Assembly: GCA_003223325.1 (NCBI GenBank)
Contig: QHYS01000005.1
Span: 1 to 56,879 of the forward strand
Reading direction: 5' to 3'
Length of the DNA stretch: 56,879 nt
Origin: Acidobacteriota bacterium
GTDB lineage: Bacteria > Acidobacteriota > Terriglobia > Acidiferrales > UBA7541
The position numbers and the translations under genes were made by a program. Of this stretch, positions 8,259 through 16,010 are shown one piece after another; the stretch's first letter is position 1; each line of letters starts with the position of its first letter. Under the pieces are notes generated by a model. It was not told the origin of the DNA. It worked only from the letters and a program-made list of their open reading frames with translations, and made no database searches.

Positions 8259-10715
8259 TCACTTCCAAATATCCCGACCGATCCAGAACTTAATCCCGCT
8301 GCGAAATGCCAGAGGGAGAGAGGGGAAGCCGAACGCGGCCGTGTAGCGTTCGTTGAGAAGATTTTCGATGCTGGCAAAGAAAGTCACGGCAGGGTTGATG
8401 GTGTATCGCCCACTCAGATCGATTTTTTGATAGCTGGCATTTAGATTATGGTTCGGCAGAAGCATAGACGCGCCAAAAAACGCGTCGCTGAGAAATGTAC
8501 TGTCGTCCTGGCGAGTGACGAAGGAACCACTAAGTTGGGCGCCAAATCGCCGACGCCCATAATCGACGTACAAACTTCCAGAGTGCGGCGCGATGCCGAA
8601 AGGGCGCTCCCCCACTAAAGCTGACGCGAGGCCAATGGGAATTCCAGGAAATGCTGGATTCAAGAATGGAGTGCTCGAAAATGACTCGGTTACGACGGGG
8701 TCGAGATATGTGTAATCCCCGCCGACTCGCCATCCATGCCCGGGATCAACTTCGAGTTGCACCTCGACTCCAAGCGCCCGGTACGATGAGGAATTAACCA
8801 TCGCTCCGCCCGGGCCACTGGCGGCGACGGCGTTCACCACGTCTTGCGGAAAGCCCAAGAGCGGAAGGGCGCTGCTGGGTAAGAATTCGTTCAGGTCATA
8901 AAACTGATTGTGAAAGAAATGTATGTCCCAGCGAGCGCGGCGCCTCCAGAACGTTTGGCTCACCCCGAAATCGAAGGTCGTGCTGCGCTCCGGCCCCACT
9001 GGAGATATGCCGAACCGCGAAATTAGAGCCGGCCCTTGCGGTAGTTGGGACAGGACTGAATAGAGGGAGGAGCCTGCATCGAATATGGTGGGCTCCTTGA
9101 TTCCCTTTCCAAAATTGAAGCTTAATTTCGTGTCGCCGACGAGTGTGCCAGCAGTCGGCTGCCGAAGGTAATACGCCAAAGACACGCGAGGCGTGGCCGC
9201 AAAACCAAAGACGGCGTTGTCGTCGAGCCCCACCCCTGCCGTCGCGTAAAAGCGATGAGACAGGCTCCCGTGCCCTTCGGCAAAGGAACTCAAGTTGTTT
9301 CGGTTTGCCGCCGTTATCGATCCCTGCGAGTTAGTATATCCATTCTCATTCTCGTATCGAAACCCAAAGATGGCTGCCAAATTAGGACGGAAATCGTAAT
9401 CTAACTGCGCGTAAAGCGAGCGGCGGGTGGTGTTCGAACTAGACCTCTGCGGGTAAGCGCCGCCGAAATCCAAAATGGCTTGGCCGGTCACGGTGTACCC
9501 GTTTGCTCCGCGGATGGTGACTGTGTCGCCGAGAAAATTTCCGTCGAAAGCCGTTCCAGTGGGCGACGGAGTGACGAACTGAAAATTGAGCTGAGTGGAA
9601 GCAAAGCGCACAAGGCTATGCCAGCGTTCGGCCGTTTGGTTCTGTAGCGTCACGCCCCAATACGTATTCTGCTCTTTCTGTGATGAGCTATCCGGCACGC
9701 CGTAAAAATCCAGGGCATTGGGATCGCCTAGATCCACTGCGGTGTGGCGGAGCGTAAAGCGCAACTCAGTCGATCCGTTCACGGCCCAGCCAAAATTACC
9801 CGCGTACGTCCCGTTGTGGAAAGTGTTATTGGGAAGGCCGTTTTGCGTGTCGAATCGAGAGAACTCTGAAAAGTAGTCGAATTGATGGAATGCGCCGGCG
9901 AGCGATACGCGGTTTTGATAGGTTCCGAAGTTACCCCCGTCAACCGAGTACGTAACTTCGGGAGTTGTCGTCGTACCGTGCGGCGCCGTGATATTGATGA
10001 CACCCGCCAGCGCGTCCGTGCCATACAGCACGCCATTGCCGCCTCGGAAAACCTCGATGTGGTCCACACCCGTTGTCGAAATGTTGGCGAATTCAAGGGA
10101 CCCTCCGATGTCATTCATGGGAATGCCATCCATGAGCACCTTGTTGAAAGCCGTGCTGGTAATACTTCCGCCCCGGATAGAGACGGCGGTTGTACCACCG
10201 CGTCGACCACTCTGTAACACCTGGATTCCGGGCACGGTGCGAAGAGCTTCGAGTACGTCCAGCTTGTTCAGATCCTGCAGTTGGACGCGGTCGATTACGG
10301 AGACGGAGGCACCCACCTGAGCATCAGGCATTTCTAAGCCAGTGGCCGAAACCACGATTTTCTGGGAGATTGATCCGATTTGTAGCAAAACTTCCATGTT
10401 TACCGTTCCGCCGATCCGCACGAAGACGGGAGAGCTGTCTTTTTTCTCAAAACCTGAAGCTTCCACATGCACGGTGTAGCGGCCGGGATCGGGCACGGTA
10501 AACTCGAACCGGCCCTCTTGATTGCTGTGCGTCGCGCTTAGCGCTTTGGTGTCTCGTACGAGAGCGACATCGGCATTGGGGACGGCCGCACCGAGCGGGT
10601 CAATCACCCTACCACGCAGCGTCCCTTGTGAACCCGGAATTACGGAACTGCAAAACGGAAGACAAAGCAGCAGCAAAATAAAACTTCGAAGAATAACCTG
10701 ATGAACCAGGTGCAC
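8259..10715 (-). CDS. TonB-dependent outer-membrane receptor (BtuB-like), with carboxypeptidase-regulatory domain
   Basis: An outer-membrane active transporter that takes up its ligand with TonB energy. Because it follows a cobalamin riboswitch and precedes cobQ, the ligand is probably a corrinoid. The GTG at 10715 with AAGGAGG five bases upstream gives 818 residues. The longer open frame (to 10841) runs through the riboswitch and is rejected. In order: signal peptide (SFILLLLCLP); a carboxypeptidase-regulatory beta-sandwich (GTLRGRVIDPLGAAVP to VEASGF); a plug domain with VSVIDRVQLQDLNKLDVLEAL and IRGGSITST; then a 22-strand-type barrel ending in Trp-Lys after NLLNERY. The extra N-terminal sandwich is absent from E. 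coli BtuB but common in Acidobacteriota receptors. Confidence 0.9.
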   Translation of the reverse strand: MHLVHQVILRSFILLLLCLPFCSSVIPGSQGTLRGRVIDPLGAAVPNADVALVRDTKALSATHSNQEGRFEFTVPDPGRYTVHVEASGFEKKDSSPVFVRIGGTVNMEVLLQIGSISQKIVVSATGLEMPDAQVGASVSVIDRVQLQDLNKLDVLEALRTVPGIQVLQSGRRGGTTAVSIRGGSITSTAFNKVLMDGIPMNDIGGSLEFANISTTGVDHIEVFRGGNGVLYGTDALAGVINITAPHGTTTTPEVTYSVDGGNFGTYQNRVSLAGAFHQFDYFSEFSRFDTQNGLPNNTFHNGTYAGNFGWAVNGSTELRFTLRHTAVDLGDPNALDFYGVPDSSSQKEQNTYWGVTLQNQTAERWHSLVRFASTQLNFQFVTPSPTGTAFDGNFLGDTVTIRGANGYTVTGQAILDFGGAYPQRSSSNTTRRSLYAQLDYDFRPNLAAIFGFRYENENGYTNSQGSITAANRNNLSSFAEGHGSLSHRFYATAGVGLDDNAVFGFAATPRVSLAYYLRQPTAGTLVGDTKLSFNFGKGIKEPTIFDAGSSLYSVLSQLPQGPALISRFGISPVGPERSTTFDFGVSQTFWRRRARWDIHFFHNQFYDLNEFLPSSALPLLGFPQDVVNAVAASGPGGAMVNSSSYRALGVEVQLEVDPGHGWRVGGDYTYLDPVVTESFSSTPFLNPAFPGIPIGLASALVGERPFGIAPHSGSLYVDYGRRRFGAQLSGSFVTRQDDSTFLSDAFFGASMLLPNHNLNASYQKIDLSGRYTINPAVTFFASIENLLNERYTAAFGFPSLPLAFRSGIKFWIGRDIWK

Positions 10716-10759
10716 AGCGTCCTCCTTCGCCCTCGGAAGAGCGGACCGAACATATGCCG

Positions 10760-10903
10760 AAGGGACCGGTCTCCTGACTCGCGACGCACAGCTGGTCAGC
10801 ACCTTCCCACCCCGGATGGGCAGTGGTTTATCGCAGACCATAGCAGTCGCTTACAGTTGCGGGGCAGTGGCGGAGTTTCACCGCGCTTCCCGTTCGTCCC
10901 CTC
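10760..10903 (-). ncRNA. Cobalamin riboswitch upstream of the btuB-like receptor
   Basis: On the minus strand the element begins with a P1 arm (GGGGAC near 10900), then the conserved GGTGAAACTCCGCCACTG and CCCCGCAACTGTAAG core. It ends with the B12-box AGTCAGGAGACC (near 10770-10782) and the closing GGTCCC arm at 10761-10767. The order and spacing match the AdoCbl/cobalamin class. The GTG start of the receptor lies about 45 bases downstream and no U-tract terminator is apparent between, which favours control of translation initiation. Confidence 0.95.
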
Positions 10904-10969
10904 AGCGAATTGTGAATCCTTCCTTCTCCCTGTTGAAACTCAATTCCCGTCTGAACACAAATGCCCTGC

Positions 10970-12400
10970 TCAAAAGGATGTTTGACCTGCAAGAGCTTGG
11001 CAGCGTGCCCGTTCCACATTTTTTACGAATGCATCGGCCATTCCAGGGCTGGATAGGAAATGCAAGTGAATGTAGCTTGCCAGGACGTTCTTCATGTGCA
11101 GGCCCTCTGACTCTTCACGACCCGTCAGCGAATTGCGCGCTCTGTAGACGTTTTCGATAGGTCCCGCCTCAATGATCGCGGAACAATGAAAGCTGTGGCC
11201 CCGCGCTTTTTTGCCTGCGCGCCCCAGCAAGCAATCCGACGTAAACGAGACTTCGGTGTAGCCGAAATGGACAAGCCGGTCGGTCATCTGCACGCTCATG
11301 GGCAGGACGCCCGCCATTCGAAACCGGACTCCCTCTTTTGCCACGATCTCTTTAGCCAGATACATCAAGCCCCCGCACTCTGCATAAATCGACAGGCCCT
11401 CTAGGGCAGCTTTTTTTATCGAGGCGAGCAGCGCGCCATTTTCAGTTAGCTGTTTTGCATAAAGCTCCGGATAACCTCCTCCGAAGTAGACGGCGTCAAG
11501 AGCAGTTGGCAAAGAACGATCTTGCAGGGGGCTAAACTCCACGATTTCCGCACCGGCCTCTCGCAAAGCGTCCAAGTTATCGTCATAGTAAAAGCAGAAG
11601 GCTTTATCCCGCGCGACGCCAAGCCGTATCGAGTGGACCGCCCGCGGAGCATCCTGGCCCTCACTTGGCTCGGCGGAAATAGACGTCGTGCATTCCAGAA
11701 GCTTGTCCAGATCTATATTTGTTTCCCCTAATTCAGCCAGCAGCGAAAGCACCGAAGCTGGCAAGACGTTTTCTCCAGCCGTGAAGAGACCCAGGTAGCG
11801 CTCGGGAATGTGGATTCGCTCGTCGCGCGGTAAGTACCCCAAAGGCACAGCATTGGTGCTAGTTGCCAAAGCATCCTTCAACAACTGATAGTGAGCCGGT
11901 CCTCCAACCCCGTTGAAGATCACACCAACGAGTCTCAGCGATGCATCAAAGTTTTCGAACCCATGCACCAAGGCTGCTGCACTCCGACCGATTGAGGATG
12001 CATCGACCACAAGAATCACCGGCAGCCCTAGCCACTTTGCGATTTCAGCGGTGCTACCCGCTTCCGATTTGCTATCCACGCCGTCAAAGAGCCCCATCAT
12101 GCCCTCAACAACGCATATTTCGGCGCCCCTGGCCCCACGAGAAAAAATCTGGCGGTTTGCGTCGGCGGAAAGCATCCAGCCATCGAGGTTTCGCGAGGGG
12201 CGTCCGCAGACTTTGGCATGATGTCCGCCGTCGATGAAGTCTGGGCCGCATTTGAAAGGCTGAACGGTGAGTCCGCGCTTTCGCAGAGCGGCTATCACGG
12301 AAAGCGTGACCGTAGTCTTGCCGACGCCGCTCGCAGGTCCAGCAATAACGAAAGCCTTGTTCAGGACCGGTCCCAGTCGAATGGCGCGATCATTTGCCAT
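10970..12400 (-). CDS. cbiA: Cobyrinic acid a,c-diamide synthase (CbiA/CobB)
   Basis: The enzyme amidates the a and c side chains of the corrin ring with glutamine and ATP. ATG 12400 is preceded by GGGGAG at six bases and gives 476 residues; a TTG at 12421 would add seven. The synthetase domain has the P-loop GPASGVGKTT, the GPDFIDGGHH segment, NLDGWML and EGMMGLFDG. The amidotransferase domain has FGGGYPELYA and the nucleophile in YAECGGLMYL (Cys342 from this start). Its start lies inside the last codons of the upstream cobS::bluB gene (11-base overlap), so translation is likely coupled. It is the last gene of the cobU operon. Confidence 0.96.
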   Translation of the reverse strand: MANDRAIRLGPVLNKAFVIAGPASGVGKTTVTLSVIAALRKRGLTVQPFKCGPDFIDGGHHAKVCGRPSRNLDGWMLSADANRQIFSRGARGAEICVVEGMMGLFDGVDSKSEAGSTAEIAKWLGLPVILVVDASSIGRSAAALVHGFENFDASLRLVGVIFNGVGGPAHYQLLKDALATSTNAVPLGYLPRDERIHIPERYLGLFTAGENVLPASVLSLLAELGETNIDLDKLLECTTSISAEPSEGQDAPRAVHSIRLGVARDKAFCFYYDDNLDALREAGAEIVEFSPLQDRSLPTALDAVYFGGGYPELYAKQLTENGALLASIKKAALEGLSIYAECGGLMYLAKEIVAKEGVRFRMAGVLPMSVQMTDRLVHFGYTEVSFTSDCLLGRAGKKARGHSFHCSAIIEAGPIENVYRARNSLTGREESEGLHMKNVLASYIHLHFLSSPGMADAFVKNVERARCQALAGQTSF

Positions 12401-13808
12401 TCTTTTCTCCCCAGCGCTCAAAAAAGATCAAATCCTCAAGCGGGATCCTTGGCAGCCATCCGGTAATTTCCAGTTCCGGACGCGGAAGAAACTCGCGTAC
12501 ATAGCCCAGACACAAATAAGCGACCGGAATGACGTGCTCTGGAATTTGCAGAAACCGCTTAAGCTGGGCAGGCTCAAAGATACTCACCCATCCAACCCCG
12601 ATGCCTTCACCACGAGCCGCCAGCCAGAGATTCTGGACGGCACAGCAGGTGCTGTAGACATCTGTTTCGCGAATAGTGTTTCGTCCCAAGACGTGCGGTC
12701 CATTTCGTGACGGATCGCACGTGACGCAGAGAGTGATCGGCGCTTCTAGGATGCCTTCGAGCTTCAGCTTCGAGTACAGCTCGCTTTTTTTCCCTTCGAA
12801 AACCGCAGCGGCAGTTGCATTGGCCTGTTCGAATAAATCTTTGACCTGCCTCTTAATGTCTGGGTTGCGAATCACGATGAACGACCACGGCTGCATGAAT
12901 CCCACTGAGCCGGCATGGTGCGCGGAGTCAAGCAGCTTTCGCAGAAGCCGTTGTGATACAGGGTCAGGCAGGAAATGGCCGCGAACATCCCGCCGCTTGT
13001 ATATCGCTTTGTACAGTCCCCGCTTCTCCGTACGCGAAAACTCGCTCAACGCGGATTGTTTTCGTCCATGAATCGCCGTCATGATCGCGATTTCCGTAAT
13101 CTGGTTCGTAGCGCCCAGGCAGTCTCCCGTGATTCCGTCGATTCGACGCCAGTAGTAGAGACCGCTAACGGCCGCGATCATGACTGCAACCAGGGCTGCC
13201 CACAGAGCTTCAGCCTTCAAAGCGACGGCCACAATCGCGAGGGCTAGAATCGTTCCGGCCCCAAGCGATAGAGCCGTGATTCTATGGGCGATCAATTTGC
13301 CTTGCCCAGCCTCGTTGGCGCGAGCCGAGGGCAGAAAAAAGGCCAATGGCAATGTAGTCCAGCGTCCGAGCACCTGTGCTGCAACGAAAAACCCAATGAA
13401 CTTGCCGGGAGCAAGATTCGTCAGGAACACGAAACGCGCCAGCAGCCCCAGCGCGATTGCGATGGTTCCAAAACTTCCGATGTGGCTGTCGCGCATGATG
13501 GCGAGAATCCGTTCCTTCTCCCATCCTCCTCCGAGGCCGTCCGCAGCATCCCCCAGCGCGTCCTCATGAAGTCCTCCGGTTACCGTCACGAGGTACACGA
13601 GGATCAGGACGACGATGACGTCACGGCTTGCGTGGGGCGAAAGCAACCAATACAACGCTGAGCCACCCGCACCAACAAGCAGCCCGATTGCTGGAAAAAA
13701 GACTGCGGATTTTGCGAGCGCGTCCGGCGAATAGCGAACTCCTCGAGACACTGGCAATCTCGTCATGAATTGGACGGCCACGAGAAACGAGTTCGCTGCA
13801 CTTCTCAT
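12390..13808 (-). CDS. Fused cobalamin synthase (CobS) and 5,6-dimethylbenzimidazole synthase (BluB)
   Basis: One uninterrupted 472-residue frame joins two enzymes. Residues 1-247 are CobS, an inner-membrane protein that joins AdoCbi-GDP to alpha-ribazole(-phosphate). It shows PVSRGVRYSP, the Asp-rich GGLHEDALGDAADGLGG (78-94), DSHIGSFG and GDCLGATNQITEI, with several hydrophobic helices. Residues 255-472 are BluB, which cannibalises FMN to make the lower ligand DMB. It shows the RRDVRGHF motif, HHAGSVGFMQPWSFIVI, ITLCVTCDPSRNG and PVAYLCLGYV. The BluB part has its usual length and conserved blocks, so both halves look functional. It overlaps cobT by ATGA-type coupling at its start and cbiA at its end. 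The fusion would place DMB formation on the cytoplasmic face of the membrane beside the enzyme that consumes its activated form. Confidence 0.95.
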   Translation of the reverse strand: MRSAANSFLVAVQFMTRLPVSRGVRYSPDALAKSAVFFPAIGLLVGAGGSALYWLLSPHASRDVIVVLILVYLVTVTGGLHEDALGDAADGLGGGWEKERILAIMRDSHIGSFGTIAIALGLLARFVFLTNLAPGKFIGFFVAAQVLGRWTTLPLAFFLPSARANEAGQGKLIAHRITALSLGAGTILALAIVAVALKAEALWAALVAVMIAAVSGLYYWRRIDGITGDCLGATNQITEIAIMTAIHGRKQSALSEFSRTEKRGLYKAIYKRRDVRGHFLPDPVSQRLLRKLLDSAHHAGSVGFMQPWSFIVIRNPDIKRQVKDLFEQANATAAAVFEGKKSELYSKLKLEGILEAPITLCVTCDPSRNGPHVLGRNTIRETDVYSTCCAVQNLWLAARGEGIGVGWVSIFEPAQLKRFLQIPEHVIPVAYLCLGYVREFLPRPELEITGWLPRIPLEDLIFFERWGEKNGK

Positions 13809-14899
13809 CCGATGGCCTCGCTAACGCCCGCAGAGGAGAACGTCGCCATTTCATTCAGGAGCTTTGCGGCGCTCTCGATCAGTGCCATGCAAAGGGCGGC
13901 GCCAGTTCCTTCGCCAAGCCTCATATTCAAGTCCAGTAGCGGCGCCTGGCTAATAAATTGCAAGAGCGCATCGTGTCCTGGTTCGCTCGACCGATGCGCC
14001 GCAAACAAAAATTGTCTCACGCGCGGCTGAAGAGCGCAGGCAAGGGCTGCCGCAGCCGTCGAGATAAAGCCATCGATGACCGTAGGAATTCGCCGTGTCG
14101 CGGCACCCAGGATCAAGCCCGTCAGTCCCGCAATTTCCAGGCCGCCAACGGTCTGAAGCACTTGCAGTGGATCCGATGGGTCGGGACGATTGACAGCAAT
14201 CGCGCGTTCGATCACTTGAACCTTGTGCTTGAGCCCTGCGTCGTCCAAGCCTGTGCCACGCCCGGTCACATGCGCAACTGATCGGCCCGTCAATATTGCG
14301 GTGATAGCGCTGGCGGCCGTGGTATTTCCGATTCCCATTTCACCGGTTCCAATGAGTGCGCGCTCACCCTCCGCTACATCATTGGCCAACTCGATCCCCA
14401 CTTGAAGCGCGCCGTACATTTCCGCTGCGCTCATCGTCGGTCCACACGTCATATTTCTGGTGCCATGTGCGACTTTCTTCCTCACCAGACCAGGTAGTTC
14501 GCTGGTATCACCTTCGATGCCGATGTCGACGACCGCCACGTCAATCCCAAAGTGGCGGCACAGAACGTTAATCGCCGCCCCTCCGGAAAGGAAATTGAGC
14601 ACCATTTGCCGCGTCACGGCTTTGGGATAAGCGCTGACGCTCTCGTCAGTCACGCCATGGTCCGCCGCAAGCGTAAAAATCACCTTCTTGGAGCAGTCCG
14701 GCCGCAGCTCCTCGCGAATTGTGACGATCCTTGCTGCAACTTCTTCCAGCCGGCCAAGACTCCCCAAGGGCTTCGTCAGACTATTCAGCCGCTGCGTGGC
14801 TCTCCCGTACCAATCCTGCCGAAGCAAAGGCACTGCGGCGATAACTTCGCGCACAGCCGCTTCGACCAGCCCATCTTTCCTAGCTGCTAAGGTCTTCAT
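13805..14899 (-). CDS. cobT: Nicotinate-nucleotide-dimethylbenzimidazole phosphoribosyltransferase (CobT)
   Basis: CobT activates DMB by transferring ribose-phosphate from nicotinate mononucleotide, giving alpha-ribazole phosphate for CobS. ATG 14899 gives 364 residues, close to the family's ~350; a GTG at 14956 just after the cobU stop would add 19. Landmarks are LTKPLGSLGRLEE, FTLAADHGVTDE, GEMGIGNTTAASA, GLEIAGLTGL and the catalytic-Glu segment MRLGEGTGAA near the C-terminus. The stop overlaps the start of cobS::bluB by four bases, so DMB synthesis, activation and assembly are encoded in adjacent coupled frames. Confidence 0.96.
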   Translation of the reverse strand: MKTLAARKDGLVEAAVREVIAAVPLLRQDWYGRATQRLNSLTKPLGSLGRLEEVAARIVTIREELRPDCSKKVIFTLAADHGVTDESVSAYPKAVTRQMVLNFLSGGAAINVLCRHFGIDVAVVDIGIEGDTSELPGLVRKKVAHGTRNMTCGPTMSAAEMYGALQVGIELANDVAEGERALIGTGEMGIGNTTAASAITAILTGRSVAHVTGRGTGLDDAGLKHKVQVIERAIAVNRPDPSDPLQVLQTVGGLEIAGLTGLILGAATRRIPTVIDGFISTAAAALACALQPRVRQFLFAAHRSSEPGHDALLQFISQAPLLDLNMRLGEGTGAALCMALIESAAKLLNEMATFSSAGVSEAIG

Positions 14900-14960
14900 T
14901 TGTATATCTCTCGCGAAAAGCCCATTTGCGGATTCTGTCAATTCGTGCCCTTGCACTTCT

Positions 14961-15506
14961 CTAGCTCATCCTCGAGTCCTTCACGGTCACTGGCAGGCCG
15001 GCTACCATGAGCACAACCCTGTCCGCAATCTGAGCTAACTTCTGATTCATTTGACCCAAAAAGTCGCGATAGATCCGCCCGCTTCGGTAGGCAGGAACGA
15101 CTCCACTTCCCACCTCGTTGGATACTGCGACCACGCAAGCTCTTGACGCCCGAATTGCTTCGCAGACGGCGTCGATGTATCCTTTCGGATTGGTCTTCGA
15201 TTCCTTCCGAGCACCCATAACGTTGGCCACGTAAATCGTGAGGCAATCTATGAGAACTACGTCCGCCTGTTGCGATTCCGAACGAATTATTTTGTGAAGG
15301 GCAAGAGGAGCTTCGACCGTCCTCCACGCGTTCGGCCGCTCACGACGGTGCCGGGCGATTTTTCTTCGCATTTCCGCGTCCGTGCGGCGCCCCGTGGCGA
15401 TAAACGTTACCCGCTCGAAATGGGAAACAAGTTGCTGCGCGTAGTGACTTTTCCCGCTTTGTGCTCCGCCCAGCACAAGTGTTACCGTCTTCTTATCAGC
15501 CTCCAT
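14961..15506 (-). CDS. cobU: Adenosylcobinamide kinase / adenosylcobinamide-phosphate guanylyltransferase (CobU)
   Basis: A bifunctional enzyme that phosphorylates AdoCbi and transfers GMP to it, giving the AdoCbi-GDP used by CobS. The 181-residue length is standard. The P-loop is LVLGGAQSGKSHYA. IARHRRERP carries the His that is guanylated in characterised CobU. DCLTIYVANV and SNEVGSGVVPAYRSGRIYRD are the usual C-terminal signatures. It is the first gene after the second cobalamin riboswitch, with GAGG just upstream of the ATG. Confidence 0.96.
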   Translation of the reverse strand: MEADKKTVTLVLGGAQSGKSHYAQQLVSHFERVTFIATGRRTDAEMRRKIARHRRERPNAWRTVEAPLALHKIIRSESQQADVVLIDCLTIYVANVMGARKESKTNPKGYIDAVCEAIRASRACVVAVSNEVGSGVVPAYRSGRIYRDFLGQMNQKLAQIADRVVLMVAGLPVTVKDSRMS

Positions 15507-15649
15507 CCCTCTTGCTAGCCTCCATTTCCGGCGGCACAGGCGCTTCCATTCGGAAGGGGGAAATTGTAACGGTTAGTCCAACTTCAATTGCGTTGGTGCA
15601 GAGACATCACCGACCGGCTCTCCCTTAGAAGCCGATTCGATTGGCTGTG

Positions 15650-15798
15650 GGTGGTTGGCCGGTCTCCTGACTCGCGCATCGACGAGATCGAGCTGCCTTC
15701 CCGGAAATCCCAGTGGCCTATTTCGCTCGAGCTCTCCGCGCTCACAGTGGCGGGGCCGTGCCGGATTTTCACCGGCTTCCCAATCGCACCAACCGTTG
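15650..15798 (-). ncRNA. Cobalamin riboswitch upstream of the cobU operon
   Basis: On the minus strand: P1 arm GGTTGG (15789-15794), GAAGCCGGTGAAAATCCGGC, then CCCCGCCACTGTGAG, and finally the B12-box AGTCAGGAGACC followed by the closing CCAACC arm near 15652-15658. The order of conserved blocks matches the cobalamin class. About 145 bases separate it from the cobU start, room for an expression platform. A weak CGGCTT/AGCCGG hairpin occurs there, but I see no clear U tract. Confidence 0.95.
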
Positions 15799-15801
15799 CT
15801 C

Positions 15802-15831
15802 GTTATAAGTTATGGGAAACACGAAAGTCAA
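15802..15831 (-). promoter_or_regulatory. Sigma-70-like promoter of the cobU operon
   Basis: On the minus strand TTGACT (15831-15826) and TATAAC (15807-15802) are separated by 18 bases. The riboswitch P1 stem begins about eight bases further on, exactly where a transcript should start, so position and hexamers agree. Confidence 0.72.
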
Positions 15832-16010
15832 GGATTGATTGCGGTCCGCAGATAGACGGTTTGGCTGACGTTCCACGGTCGTCGGATCGGATTTGTTAGC
15901 ATAGGGTTGTTCTCGCTTCAGTGCTCCACGAAGCGTCCGCGACTGCCATTGTGGTAGGGGTTCGCCGGCCGACTCATGCTCGGAACCATCTGGCAGGGCC
16001 GCCGTCTGAT

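Noticed and set aside
10716-10841. Extension of the btuB-like frame upstream of 10715
   Set aside because: The extra codons run through the conserved riboswitch core; GTG 10715 has an ideal AAGGAGG.
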